A stretch of DNA of 64,000 bases, taken from positions 1 to 64,000 of the forward strand of contig PKWL01000025.1 of the NCBI GenBank assembly GCA_003133225.1, in the 5' to 3' direction. The notes under the pieces are model-generated. The model was given only the letters and a program-made list of their open reading frames with translations. It was not told the origin of the DNA and did not search any database. Source of the stretch: Janthinobacterium sp. (GTDB lineage Bacteria; Pseudomonadota; Gammaproteobacteria; Burkholderiales; Burkholderiaceae_D). Made by a program: the position numbers and the translations under genes. Below, piece after piece: positions 36,648 through 46,201 of the stretch (positions are counted from its first letter, which is position 1; every line of letters starts with the position of its first letter).

Positions 36648-37649
36648 ATGAATATCTTAGTTACCGGCGGCCTCGGCTATATAGGTTCTCACACCTGTGT
36701 CGAATTGATGGCGGCCGGTCACGAAGTGGTCGTGGTCGATAATTTGTCCAACAGCAAGCGCTCCGTGTACGAGCGCGTGCGCCGCATCACCGGCAAGGCG
36801 TTCGTGTTCCTGGAAGCCGATGTCCAAGATGGCCTTCGCCTGCAGGGCCTATTTGCCCAGCACAGGATCGATGCGGTGATCCATTTTGCGGGCCTAAAAG
36901 CAGTCGGTGAATCGGTGGCGCAGCCCTTGCGTTATTACGGCAACAATATTTCTGGCAGCTTGGCCTTGTTCGAGGCGATGGAAAAGTCCGGTATCAAGAC
37001 ACTAGTCTTCAGTTCTTCGGCCACCGTCTATGGCGACCCCGCCTCGGTGCCGATTTTTGAACATTTTCCGTTGTCAGCGACCAATCCTTACGGCCGCAGC
37101 AAACTCATGGTGGAGGATATCTTGCGTGACGTCGCGCTCGCCGATGCCACCTGGCGCATTGCCTTGCTGCGCTATTTCAACCCAGTCGGTGCCCATGAAA
37201 GCGGCTTGATCGGTGAAGACCCGAACGGGATACCGAATAATCTTCTGCCCTACATCGCCCAGGTCGCGGCTGGGCGGCGCGAGCAGTTGTCCGTGTATGG
37301 CCATGACTACCCGACCCTGGACGGGACGGGCATGCGTGACTACATTCACGTGGTCGATCTTGCCCTCGGGCATGTCAAGACGCTCGACAAGCTGGCGGCA
37401 GGCGCGGGCGTGTACACCTACAATCTTGGAACCGGCCGCGGCAATAGCGTCCTTGAAATGGTGCGCGCGTTCGAACAGGCCAGCGGCAAGGCAGTGCCTT
37501 ACAAGATCGTGGCCCGCCGTCCCGGCGATATCGCAAGTTGCTATGCCGACGCCAGCTTGGCCGAACGCGAACTCGGCTGGAAGGCTGAGCGCAACCTTGC
37601 CCAAATGTGCGCTGACTCATGGCGCTGGCAATCGACGCCAAAGCCATAG
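36648..37649 (+). CDS. galE: UDP-glucose 4-epimerase
   Basis: A 333-residue short-chain dehydrogenase-fold enzyme that interconverts UDP-glucose and UDP-galactose (or GlcNAc/GalNAc forms) with bound NAD. NAD site GGLGYIGSH (residues 7-15), the catalytic Ser in FSSSATVYGD, and the Tyr-x3-Lys pair in NPYGRSKLMVEDIL; RYFNPVGAHESGLIGEDPNG and DGTGMRDYIHVVDLA are GalE signatures. It supplies sugar for surface polysaccharides; a VpsR-like regulator lies downstream. An inverted repeat CCAAAGC-N9-GCTTTGG spans its stop codon (37638-37660), without a T run. Confidence 0.95.
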   Translation: MNILVTGGLGYIGSHTCVELMAAGHEVVVVDNLSNSKRSVYERVRRITGKAFVFLEADVQDGLRLQGLFAQHRIDAVIHFAGLKAVGESVAQPLRYYGNNISGSLALFEAMEKSGIKTLVFSSSATVYGDPASVPIFEHFPLSATNPYGRSKLMVEDILRDVALADATWRIALLRYFNPVGAHESGLIGEDPNGIPNNLLPYIAQVAAGRREQLSVYGHDYPTLDGTGMRDYIHVVDLALGHVKTLDKLAAGAGVYTYNLGTGRGNSVLEMVRAFEQASGKAVPYKIVARRPGDIASCYADASLAERELGWKAERNLAQMCADSWRWQSTPKP

Positions 37650-37983
37650 CCATGCTTTGGGGGCGGGCGCTGACCGGCTGGCGGCCTTTGATGCATGGGC
37701 GTACGAGAGGCGCCGCTCCTGCGACTTGCCCGTACGCCGACCCCCGCTACGCGCAGCGCAATGCTGATCGTCTGCACGTCAGTGGGGACGATGTTTCGCA
37801 TCAAACAGTAGGCGATCCTGTCGCATCACGTTCGCGTCGTTATGTGCCAAGTCAACGCGGTGTCAACCGAACCCTTCATGATCTAAGCAGATGGCTTTTA
37901 AAGAACCTTCCCACTAGGGCCTCCACATAATTTTCTGTGCAAATGCCGTGGAATTTCCACGGGAAATTCGAGTAAGCGCGCTC
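37650..37983. other. Intergenic region between galE and the VpsR-like regulator
   Basis: No gene seen in about 330 bases; open frames here are short continuations without known domains. Confidence 0.4.
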
Positions 37984-39315
37984 ATGGTCAAGAAGCAACT
38001 TCTATGCGTGGCATTAGGGACCTTTTCCAAGGTGGCCGATCAGAGCTACGCGCGCGAAGGCTGGGAAGTTTGCACGGTTTGGAGTCTAAAGGAAGCGAAT
38101 CGGGTACTGCGTAGCCAGGCTTTTCTCGTCGGTTTGCTGCTGGCAACGGAACATGATGAGACTTACGAAGGCGTGGACAGCTTTTTACGCGAACACTGGG
38201 CCATGCAGTGGGTTGGCGTGTTTCCTGCGCGGGCTCTCAAATCGACCCTGTGCCGGCAGTTGGTGCTCGACCATTTTTGCGATTTCCACACCCTGCCGAT
38301 TGACGTTTTCCGCCTCAACCATACGCTCGGACATGCCCATGGCTACGCGACCTTGTGCGAGATCCCGGAACGGCAATCGGCGCAGCCGCGCGACATGGCG
38401 TTAAAAGGTGAAAGCGCCGCCATCAGCAGGCTGCGCCAGCAAATCGTCAAGGTGGCCAGCGCGTCCGCCCCGGTGTTGATCTGGGGCGAGAGCGGCACCG
38501 GCAAGGAACTGGCGGCGCATGCCATTCATTCCCATTCCGTGCGCGCCGCCGGGCCTTTTGTGCCCATCAATTGCGGCGCCATTCCCTCCAACTTGATCCA
38601 ATCGGAATTGTTCGGACACGAACGGGGCGCCTTCACGGGTGCTGCCAAGGAAAAGCTGGGCCTGATCGAGTCGGCGGCGGGCGGCACCATCTTTCTCGAT
38701 GAAATCGGCGACCTGCCGATGGAATTGCAGTCGAATTTTCTGCGCTTTTTGCAGGAAAAGACCATTTACCGGGTCGGTTCGACCCAGAGCATTGAGGTCG
38801 ATGTCCGGGTCATTGCCGCCTCCCACGTTAATTTGCAAGAAGCGGTAAGCAATGGCAGTTTTCGCGAGGATTTGTATTACCGGCTGAACGTGCTCGCGCT
38901 TGACGTGCCGCCGTTGCGCGAGCGCAAGGACGATCTGGTTTTACTGGCAAACCATTTCTTCTCGCAATTTTCAAGTGAACGGGCGCCGCGCGTGAAAGGC
39001 TTTAGCGCCAAAGCCTTTCACTCCATCGTGCAGCACGACTGGCCCGGTAACGTGCGCGAATTGATCAACCGCATACGGCGCGCCATGGTGATGGCCGAAG
39101 GGCCCCTGATCGCGCCCGAGGACTTGGGTTTGGAATTGCAATTTAGGCAAATTGATGGCGCCGCGCTAGATGGGGCGCGGATCCGGGCCGAGCGTGAAGC
39201 GATTGATGCCAGTTTGGTCGCGGCCGGCAATAACATCAGTCGCGCTGCCCGTAATCTGGGCATCTCCCGCATGACGCTCTACCGTTTGCTGGCAAAACAC
39301 GGCATCCAGACTTAA
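37984..39315 (+). CDS. VpsR-like sigma-54-type transcriptional regulator
   Basis: A 443-residue regulator. Residues 1-110 resemble the divergent receiver domain of VpsR, without a clear phosphoacceptor Asp. The AAA+ domain has Walker A GESGTGKE (about 161), GHERGAFTGA (the sigma-54 contact loop, intact), FLDEIGDLP (Walker B) and the arginine-finger region FREDLYYRLNVLALDVPPLRER. A Fis-type helix-turn-helix ends the protein (NISRAARNLGISRMTLYRLL). VpsR-type proteins activate exopolysaccharide genes, sometimes with c-di-GMP. Start chosen at ATG 37984; an in-frame GTG at 37948 has no better ribosome site. Confidence 0.88.
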   Translation: MVKKQLLCVALGTFSKVADQSYAREGWEVCTVWSLKEANRVLRSQAFLVGLLLATEHDETYEGVDSFLREHWAMQWVGVFPARALKSTLCRQLVLDHFCDFHTLPIDVFRLNHTLGHAHGYATLCEIPERQSAQPRDMALKGESAAISRLRQQIVKVASASAPVLIWGESGTGKELAAHAIHSHSVRAAGPFVPINCGAIPSNLIQSELFGHERGAFTGAAKEKLGLIESAAGGTIFLDEIGDLPMELQSNFLRFLQEKTIYRVGSTQSIEVDVRVIAASHVNLQEAVSNGSFREDLYYRLNVLALDVPPLRERKDDLVLLANHFFSQFSSERAPRVKGFSAKAFHSIVQHDWPGNVRELINRIRRAMVMAEGPLIAPEDLGLELQFRQIDGAALDGARIRAEREAIDASLVAAGNNISRAARNLGISRMTLYRLLAKHGIQT

Positions 39316-39702
39316 GCGCTGGCTTTGGGGGGCCGTCCTGTGCTCGAGCGCAGCTGTGGAGGGCGGCCGACACCCCCATGGGCGCGACCCCGCAAAAAGC
39401 GATATGCGTGGCGTGATACTTCCCCAATGAGCCTAGGCCGCCAAGCTTGGATGGGACACGAACCAGCGCATCCTCGCCTATGGCTGTGGTTGTTCTGACC
39501 ATGCTGCCCCAGTTGCGCCCTTGGGACAGGGCGAGGGGCGGTACGGCAAGTGATTGGGGACGGCATTGCAACATGGGGCCAAGCCCAAGAGGGGGGAGGC
39601 TTGATTTAGCCAACGCCACCTTCCGAGCGCGGTCTGCCTCAATGACATATTCTAGTCACATTCGCCCATTACCATGTAAGGATCCCACGTTCGGAAGTGA
39701 GC
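39316..39702. other. Intergenic region
   Basis: No gene seen over about 390 bases. The end carries the GGAAG ribosome site of the next gene. Confidence 0.4.
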
Positions 39703-40296
39703 ATGCACAGCGACCCCTTACAGCCGTCATTTCTTGCCGACATGCGGCGCACCATCTTTGCCAAGACGGGCAAGGGTCGCAATGAAATCGCCCAACGCAG
39801 CGCCAGTTTAAGTGCCAAGCAACGCACAGTCTTGATCATGTTAAACGGCAACAAGCCCTTGGACGACGTCGACACCATGTTGCCAGAACAAGACGTGGCC
39901 AACATCGTTTTGTTCCTGTTGGAACAAAACTTCATCACGGCGCAAGAGGGGGCGACATGCCGACCCGACGCGGCCATTGTTCCCGGTTTGCCCCTGTCCG
40001 TCATTACTCCGCCGGCACGCTCAGCGGGCCTGACAACAGACCCCGTAAAGCTCAGGGAAATCAAAGATTTCATGAATGCGACGGCGCGAACTTATCTGGG
40101 GCTTCTGGCAATGGAACTGGTACACCGGGTGGAGCATGCCGCGGACGCGGCTCAATTGATATCCGTGCTTGGCCAATGGCACATGGCCTTGAGGGAATCT
40201 AAAAACGGCAAGCTTCTCGCCACCGACTATGTGGAACAAATCAAGGCGAGCTTTCGGGGCGAACCGTTGCCGGCAACGCCACACAGACACGCTTAA
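39703..40296 (+). CDS. Unrecognised 197-residue protein
   Basis: I do not recognise this protein. It has no signal peptide or membrane segment. The N-terminal third contains SLSAKQRTVLIMLNGNKPLDD and MLPEQDVANIVLFLLEQNFI, a pattern of a small winged-helix-like domain (start of a wHTH followed by a second helix pair), as found in several PilZ-neighbour and regulator families of Oxalobacteraceae. The C-terminal half (from about 118) is helical: KLREIKDFMNATARTYLGLL. The codon usage matches its neighbours, and GGAAG precedes ATG 39703 (a GTG two codons upstream is possible). Likely a cytoplasmic regulatory or adaptor protein; that is inference. Confidence 0.7.
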   Translation: MHSDPLQPSFLADMRRTIFAKTGKGRNEIAQRSASLSAKQRTVLIMLNGNKPLDDVDTMLPEQDVANIVLFLLEQNFITAQEGATCRPDAAIVPGLPLSVITPPARSAGLTTDPVKLREIKDFMNATARTYLGLLAMELVHRVEHAADAAQLISVLGQWHMALRESKNGKLLATDYVEQIKASFRGEPLPATPHRHA

Positions 40297-40317
40297 CGGA
40301 TCTCTTGCCATGCTGAC

Positions 40318-41358
40318 CTAAAGGTCGGCCCATCCCTCTATTTGTGGTGTGAGACTTAGCTGCGATGCTTCGCTGTCACAGCCGGCGCCGCTCACAGGTT
40401 CTGGCGTAGGTTCTGGTGTTGCCTTGGTGTGGCCCCCGTGACACGCCGGCTCGGGCACGGGACTAGCGCCGGCCAGGCGCACGACGCCCACCAGTGTCAG
40501 CGTGCCACCCAGCCATTGCCAGGCGGTAAGAGATTCGGACAATAGCAGGGCCGCCAAGCCCACCGTCACGATCGGCTCTAGCGTCGATAACATGGAGGCC
40601 AGCGATGCACCCAGGCGCTGCAGGCCGGCAAAAAAAGCAAGGATCGCGATCACAGTCGAAATGATCGTCACGCCCGCCACGCCGGCCCAGCCGGTGGCCG
40701 TGACGGGAAAATGCGGCGGCATGCCCATTTGCGAGCGCGCCAGTGCCAGTAATGTCAACACCACCGCAGCGGCCAGGCAGACTACAGTCGTCGTGACAAC
40801 CGGATCCACGTCGCGCGTAATTTTCGCTCCTACCGTCACGTACACCGCATAGATGACCGCCGCTCCTAATGCCAAACTGACGCCAAGCGTCGTTGCCCCG
40901 ACGCCGATGCCATTCGCGCCTATGGTTAGCAGTGTGCCCAACCCGCAAAGAGCCAGGGCACTGAGCTTGAACATGGTGATTCGTTCGTGTAAAAACAGGG
41001 CGGCAAGTAGCGTCACCATGATCGGGTACGTGTATAGCAACAGGGCGACCAACGACGCTGGCGCGTAATTAAGCGCAGAAAAAAAACAATATGACTGGCC
41101 GACATAACCGATGCCGCCCATGGCAGCTAGTAGCGCAACAGTCGCTAGCTTGGGCCAAGCTAAGCCGCGCAGGAGGGCGACCATCAAGAGTATGAGTCCG
41201 GCGATCCAAAAGCGCGGAATGAGCACGCCGTACAGGTCAGCGCCATGCGCATAAGCCAGTCGCGTGAAAATTGCCATCACGCCAAAACCGACAGCGGACA
41301 GGGCGATCAGCAATATTCCGTCGAGGCGCTCGCGGGCCGGGCGCGTCATAGTCGTCAT
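40318..41358 (-). CDS. EamA/DMT-family membrane transporter with His/Pro-rich tail
   Basis: A 346-residue inner-membrane protein with ten predicted membrane segments in two EamA repeats (GILLIALSAVGFGVMAIFTRLAY; GVSLALGAAVIYAVYVTVGAK). It ends with an unusual 45-residue hydrophilic tail rich in Pro, His and Glu (VPEPACHGGHTKATPEPTPEP). Family members are exporters of amino acids or metabolites; no substrate can be named. It converges on the preceding gene with only 21 bases between stops. Confidence 0.87.
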   Translation of the reverse strand: MTTMTRPARERLDGILLIALSAVGFGVMAIFTRLAYAHGADLYGVLIPRFWIAGLILLMVALLRGLAWPKLATVALLAAMGGIGYVGQSYCFFSALNYAPASLVALLLYTYPIMVTLLAALFLHERITMFKLSALALCGLGTLLTIGANGIGVGATTLGVSLALGAAVIYAVYVTVGAKITRDVDPVVTTTVVCLAAAVVLTLLALARSQMGMPPHFPVTATGWAGVAGVTIISTVIAILAFFAGLQRLGASLASMLSTLEPIVTVGLAALLLSESLTAWQWLGGTLTLVGVVRLAGASPVPEPACHGGHTKATPEPTPEPVSGAGCDSEASQLSLTPQIEGWADL

Positions 41359-41962
41359 GATCCAAAATTTTTCATAATTAATTTAAGGCAGCGCAAACGC
41401 TCGTCATGGAGCCGATCTTGGTTAGCTGTGTGGTTCAGTTTTAGCATCTCAACAATGCATTTAGAAGGAGCCGTGCGCGCTTTTGCTGAGGCCCTTCGAG
41501 CCATGCTTACTGGGATCGGACACCTATTATTGCATAGGAATATACTGCCTCTTCCTAGCGCAGCTGTTGTCGGTGCGCTAGGCGTGGTTATTGGATCATT
41601 GCCAATTTTTGAATCGAGTGATATTTGCGCTTATTTTTAAGACGAGGCCGAAACCGGGCAAAATCGGATGAAAAAAATCCTTCGCCTCGATCTACTCGGG
41701 CGCGTCATTTATCCGGAATGACGAGTATTTTTTACATGCATCTAGTCCAATTCAACAATGAACGCCTAGACGCATATTTTTCCACCGGACAAAATGCGCC
41801 GCCGCCAGGAGCGGTTGCCGTGAAACGGCGATGTAACCTCGGTGGGCGCCTTGAAGGGGGACCGCCATGCGCGAATTCGGCCAAGATAAAGCGCGTCGCC
41901 TCTGGCACCGCTGCTGCGCTTCTGCCGTGACCTATACAATGACACTAGCGTAAAAGGCGCAC
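41359..41962. other. Intergenic region with one possible micro-ORF
   Basis: About 600 bases without a supported gene. A plus-strand frame from ATG 41455 to 41640 (61 codons) contains a hydrophobic stretch LPSAAVVGALGVVIGSLPIF and could encode a small membrane protein, but it has no clear ribosome site, so I do not call it. Confidence 0.35.
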
Positions 41963-42913
41963 ATGAAACCAGAAATTTTAGTGTTCGCTCCCATCGCTTC
42001 CCAGCCGGTAATGAATCAGCTGGAGCAGCATTTCCACTGCCACCACGCATGGCGCCTCACTGCGGCCGAGCAAGACGCTTTCATCCACAGCGTCGGGCTG
42101 GCGGTGCGCGGCGTGGTGACGACCGGGTCAATGGGTATCACGGCGGCGCGCGTGGCCATGTTGCCGGCACTGGAAATTGTCGCGGTCAACGGCATCGGCA
42201 TCGATGCGGTCGCGTTCGACGCCACGCGGGGGCGCGCCATTCGAGTCACCAATACGCCGGGCGTGCTAACCGACGATGTGGCCGATCTGGCCGTCACCCT
42301 GTTGCTGGCGTCGGCGCGCCGCTTGCCCGCGCTGGACCAGTACGTGCGCAACGGAGATTGGGAGAAATGCGTGCCGCTTGCGCCGGCGTTCTCTGTGCGG
42401 GGCAAGGTGGCCGGCATATTTGGCTTTGGTCGGATCGGCCAGGCGATAGCGCACCGGCTGGCCGCATTTGGCATGCAACTTTGTTATTACCAGCCATCGG
42501 TGGTGGCCGCTTGCAGCGTCATGCGCAGCGCATCGCTGTTGGCGTTGGCGGCAGCAAGCGATTACCTGCTCGTATGCGCCCCGGGCGGTGCCGCGACCCG
42601 CCACGTCATTGATGCAGAGGTCTTGGCGGCTCTGGGGCCGCAAGGCACGCTGGTCAATATCGCGCGCGGTTCGCTAGTCGATGAAGCGGCCCTGCTCGCC
42701 GCTCTGAGCAACGGAACGCTGGGCGCCGCCGCGCTCGATGTGTTTGCCACTGAACCGAACGTGCCGCACCCATTGCGTGCGATGAAAAATGTCGTGCTAA
42801 CGCCCCATGTGGCGAGCCTGACCGTGGAAACACGTCATGCGATGGGCCAGCTGGTGGTCGACAACCTGCTGGCCCATTTCGCGGGTAACCCGCTGCTAAC
42901 GCCGGTTGCGTAA
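41963..42913 (+). CDS. D-isomer-specific 2-hydroxyacid dehydrogenase (glyoxylate/hydroxypyruvate reductase type)
   Basis: A 316-residue NAD(P)-dependent dehydrogenase. The dinucleotide site is GIFGFGRIGQAIAHRL; catalytic residues are Arg in NIARGSLVDEAALL, Glu in FATEPNVPHPL and His in VVLTPHVASLTVET. N-terminal signature: GVVTTGSMGITAARVAMLPALE. Closest family text is that of GhrB/hydroxypyruvate reductases, which reduce glyoxylate or hydroxypyruvate in the cytoplasm. An AAAGG ribosome site precedes the ATG. It stands alone. Confidence 0.9.
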   Translation: MKPEILVFAPIASQPVMNQLEQHFHCHHAWRLTAAEQDAFIHSVGLAVRGVVTTGSMGITAARVAMLPALEIVAVNGIGIDAVAFDATRGRAIRVTNTPGVLTDDVADLAVTLLLASARRLPALDQYVRNGDWEKCVPLAPAFSVRGKVAGIFGFGRIGQAIAHRLAAFGMQLCYYQPSVVAACSVMRSASLLALAAASDYLLVCAPGGAATRHVIDAEVLAALGPQGTLVNIARGSLVDEAALLAALSNGTLGAAALDVFATEPNVPHPLRAMKNVVLTPHVASLTVETRHAMGQLVVDNLLAHFAGNPLLTPVA

Positions 42914-43360
42914 ATATCGGAGATGTCGTGCTTCGACAATGAAATTTCCTGGCGGTGACAAGAAAAAGCAGGACTGATGAGAGTCGATAATGAGTGCTTT
43001 TTTAATGCCCCAGGAATCCCCGCGCTGGCCCGACAGTGAGCTTGCTCGAATATTGAGTGAAACGAGTTGTCCAGGCGATGGCTGGGCCTGCAACGATCAG
43101 CGACCTGGTCGCAAAAAAATGGCGGCGCCCGCAAGCGGCGAGGGCCGCCATCGTAAAACTCATCTAGGCCCAAATCAGGTTGGCGCCCGCAAGGGTCTGG
43201 GCGGAAGTAAGCGGCTAGCTCATCAAGCCACGCTTGCCGTCGTTACGTACGAAACGGTGCTCGCCATCTCAAAGGGCTATTATTCCAGTTGGGCCGTCTT
43301 GGCGGCCGCCCCACCGATTGATTGAACACCCGCCCCTAGCACGGCCGTGAAAGCCCAAAT
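42914..43360. other. Intergenic region
   Basis: About 450 bases; no frame with recognisable domains. Nothing else seen. Confidence 0.4.
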
Positions 43361-43918
43361 TTGAGAACAGCATTTTTCCTTAGCTACCTGAAATCCCCGG
43401 GCTCAGTAGGCGCCGTCGTGCCGTCGTCGGTATTTTTGGCTAAGGCCTTGTGCCATCACGCGCGCGGAGCACGCCACCTCATTGAGTTGGGCGCGGGCAC
43501 GGGGGCCATCACGCAGCATTTGCGTGCCGAGTTTCCGGGCGCAACATTAGTGGTGGTCGAGCGGGATGCAGCGATGGCCGCAGCGTTAGGGCGGCGGTTT
43601 AGAACATGCACAGTAGTGGCCGATGCCATCCAAGCCCGAAGAGACTTATTCGAAGGCATCCCTGAGCAATCGGTGACCGTATCGTCCTTGCCTTTTCGTA
43701 GCTTGCCTGAAAGCATCGCCGCTCAGGTTATTACTTTATTAAGAGATTTTTTGATGGCGAGCCCGAAAAGGCGTCTCGTTCAATACACGTATGGGCAACG
43801 GGTTCCGTTCAACTCGCCGCATCAAGCCCTCGTTTGGAAGCGGCGCAAGCTCGTTTTGCGTAATTTCCCGCCGGCCTGGGTCTGGACACTTCAACAGGTG
43901 GCTACAAAGCCACTCTGA
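43361..43918 (+). CDS. SAM-dependent methyltransferase, PmtA/rRNA dimethylase-like
   Basis: A 185-residue class I methyltransferase. The start region FFLSYLKSPGSVGAVVPSS and the SAM-binding motif IELGAGTGAITQHL are those of small phospholipid N-methyltransferase-like (PmtA) and KsgA-related proteins; VVVERDAAMAAALGRRF holds the acidic ribose-binding residue and VSSLPFRSLP the catalytic-loop motif IV. The only start in the open frame is a TTG, without a ribosome site, so the 5' end may be damaged. The C-terminal residues WVWTLQQVATKPL are encoded by a 56-bp sequence repeated at 47101, suggesting that the original end was replaced. Possibly a recent pseudogene. Confidence 0.7.
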   Translation: MRTAFFLSYLKSPGSVGAVVPSSVFLAKALCHHARGARHLIELGAGTGAITQHLRAEFPGATLVVVERDAAMAAALGRRFRTCTVVADAIQARRDLFEGIPEQSVTVSSLPFRSLPESIAAQVITLLRDFLMASPKRRLVQYTYGQRVPFNSPHQALVWKRRKLVLRNFPPAWVWTLQQVATKPL

Positions 43919-43923
43919 AAACA
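43868..43923. repeat. 56-bp direct repeat, copy 1
   Basis: 52 of 56 positions match the copy at 47101-47156 in the same orientation. It covers the 3' end of the methyltransferase gene. Read on the minus strand both copies give a frame ending VFxVxL and then a TAG, with the differences mostly changing R/K and A/V, so they may be ends of a mobile element's gene. Confidence 0.85.
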
Positions 43924-44702
43924 TTATCGACAGCTAGTCCTATCCATGGCAAGTTGGAGCATCTAGGCCTGACGGTACGTTCGTGCGGCAACGCGGGCTG
44001 GAAAGCAAGCGCGACGACGGCTTTCGCAACTCGGTGGACCAACCGCAGCAGTACTACGATATGAGTCGCAACCTGCACATCCCTGGTCATGAATCAGCCT
44101 TTCTGGTGCAGTCGCTAAGGACTTGCCAACAACCCGCAAACCCGGCAAGACCCCCGGCCTTTACACACCGGAGATGGGGCTGATGCGGTGCCGCCAGGCC
44201 GACGCCGGTGTTGAACTGAGCGAGACGTTGCAGGTTGCAGGCCTAACCTTGTGCCGCAATACGACCACTAAATACTTGAGTCGGACGAACCTCGAATACA
44301 CGGCAGAGACGCGGGGCTAGGCGCGGCGTTCGCCCGTCCCATCCGGCTCTAGCCGCGAACGTCGGGTTTGATTTCCCTCACCTTGCCCGGCGCCGCCCTA
44401 TGCGCTTTTTTACGGCTACGGGGCAAGCGAATTCACATGTTTTAACTTTTGTCAAGTTTAAAAAATTAATTCGTGGAATTATAGTGCAAGTTTGCAATTT
44501 TACTGAGCGCGCAAATGACGCCGAGCACGTGTTTTTCAGCTGCCGATGAGAAAATATATGGCACCGATATCCATCTCCGAAAGATCCACAAAGTTAACGG
44601 CGACGCTGCTGCGCCCTGGCCGGCCAAATTTGCCGGAATTCATCCAGGGTAACTCTCCCCTCAGCCGCTTTCATCAGTCTAATTTGTAACCGGAAATTTT
44701 CG
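43924..44702. other. Degenerate intergenic region
   Basis: Nearly 800 bases with no supported gene. Short frames at 43983-44320 look like decayed coding sequence but I cannot name the family. The part 44420-44560 is strongly AT-rich and may contain the promoter of the next gene. Confidence 0.4.
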
Positions 44703-46154
44703 ATGTGTAATAACACGCCAGCGACCAGTCGCGAGTACCTGCTCGATCACGGGGAGACGATAGTATCTACGACTGACTTGCAAGGTACCATTAACTATGC
44801 CGATCCGCATTTCATTCCGGTTAGCGGTTTTTCAGAAGAAGAATTGATAGGGGCGCCGCAAAACATTTTGCGCCACCCGGATATGCCAGCTCAAGCATTT
44901 GCCGATTTGTGGGCAACGATCAAAGGCGGACGATCCTGGACCGGCATGGTTAAGAATCGGTGCAAGAATGGCGACTTCTACTGGCTGCTCGCCAACGTGA
45001 CGCCGGTCATGGAAGACGGCCACCCCGTCGGCTACATGTCGGTACGTACCAAACCCAGCCGTCAGCAGGTCAATGATGCGGCGAAACTGTATCAAGCGAT
45101 CAAGGATGGGAACGCCGGCCGGATCGCTATTAGCCAGGGAGAGCCCGTCAATACGGGTGTGTTCGCCATATTGAGCGCGCTCAAAAACATCTCGCTTGGG
45201 CAACGCATAGGATGGAACCTAGGCCTTCTCGTTGGCGTACTGGTGGCACTCACGGCCAATTTAGCGCTGGGCGCAACAGGACCTGGCCATACTTGGCTCA
45301 CGGTACTGGCGGCGGGGGCCATCGTCAGCGCCCTCTATTTCTGGCATTCCCTGTATGGCTGCTTGATTTTGCCGTTGAAACAAGCGCTCAAGGCAAGTCA
45401 AGTAATGGGCGGTGGAGACCTGACAATGGAAATACAAACCGGGCGCAGGGACGACATCGGTCAGTTGCTACGCTCCTTGCGCCAACTCCGTGTCAACTTG
45501 CATTCCATCGTGGGAGATGTGCGCAGCCACTTCGAACAAATCGCTACGGCGCCGACAGAAATTGCTGCCGGAAATATGGATCTTTCCATCCGCACAGAAT
45601 CGCAAGCTTCCGCGCTGGAGGAAACAACATCGAGCATGGAGGAACTCGCTTCAACTGTACAACAAAATAACGCCAATGCGATGCAAGCTAATGAAATGGC
45701 GAGTAAAGCGTCCATGGTCGCCGGGAAGGGTGGCGAGATCGTGTTGCAAGTCGTGGCGACGCTGTTGATCGACGTTTCGGTGCAAAAAGTTGAAACCGGC
45801 ATGGTGCAGGCCGAGCATGCGGCTGCGGCGGCCAGCCTTCACGATCAAACGAGGATAGTGGTTCAGATACTGACCGTGGTCAAACTCGATCGCCAGCACG
45901 TTGCAGCATCTAATGCGGCGTCTCCCAGCATGGCGGGGGCGTTTAAAGAAACGAGTCAATCATCGGAAAATAAATCAGCGCTGTTCGCCCTTGCACGTCG
46001 TTCAGGACAATTGGCAGTGAGGAACCGCACAAATTATGCCATTTTCACATCCATCGTGAATGCGAAACGCACCCTATCGCGCCAAATTGCAGCCATTTGG
46101 CCCGCAATATCTACCACTGTACCTGCAGTTACCCGTAATGGAGCATCGCCGTAA
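44703..46154 (+). CDS. Aer-like PAS chemoreceptor with deleted signalling tip
   Basis: A 483-residue protein. Residues 15-120 are a PAS domain (TTDLQGTINYADPHFIPVSGF; GMVKNRCKNGDFYWLLANVTPV; GYMSVRTKPSR), 175-215 two membrane helices, then a HAMP region and the start of an MCP signalling domain (NMDLSIRTESQASALEETTS; TVQQNNANAMQANEMAS). After VLQVVATL the text jumps to LIDVSVQKVETGMV: about 65 residues, including the hairpin tip that binds CheA and CheW, are missing in frame. The end decays after ASLHDQTRIVVQILTVVKLD. In intact form such receptors sense redox or energy state through a PAS-bound cofactor; this one is unlikely to signal to CheA. Confidence 0.82.
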   Translation: MCNNTPATSREYLLDHGETIVSTTDLQGTINYADPHFIPVSGFSEEELIGAPQNILRHPDMPAQAFADLWATIKGGRSWTGMVKNRCKNGDFYWLLANVTPVMEDGHPVGYMSVRTKPSRQQVNDAAKLYQAIKDGNAGRIAISQGEPVNTGVFAILSALKNISLGQRIGWNLGLLVGVLVALTANLALGATGPGHTWLTVLAAGAIVSALYFWHSLYGCLILPLKQALKASQVMGGGDLTMEIQTGRRDDIGQLLRSLRQLRVNLHSIVGDVRSHFEQIATAPTEIAAGNMDLSIRTESQASALEETTSSMEELASTVQQNNANAMQANEMASKASMVAGKGGEIVLQVVATLLIDVSVQKVETGMVQAEHAAAAASLHDQTRIVVQILTVVKLDRQHVAASNAASPSMAGAFKETSQSSENKSALFALARRSGQLAVRNRTNYAIFTSIVNAKRTLSRQIAAIWPAISTTVPAVTRNGASP

Positions 46155-46201
46155 TCAGTCCGGCGGCGACCAGCAATAGATGCAACGAAAAGGAGATAAA
46201 A

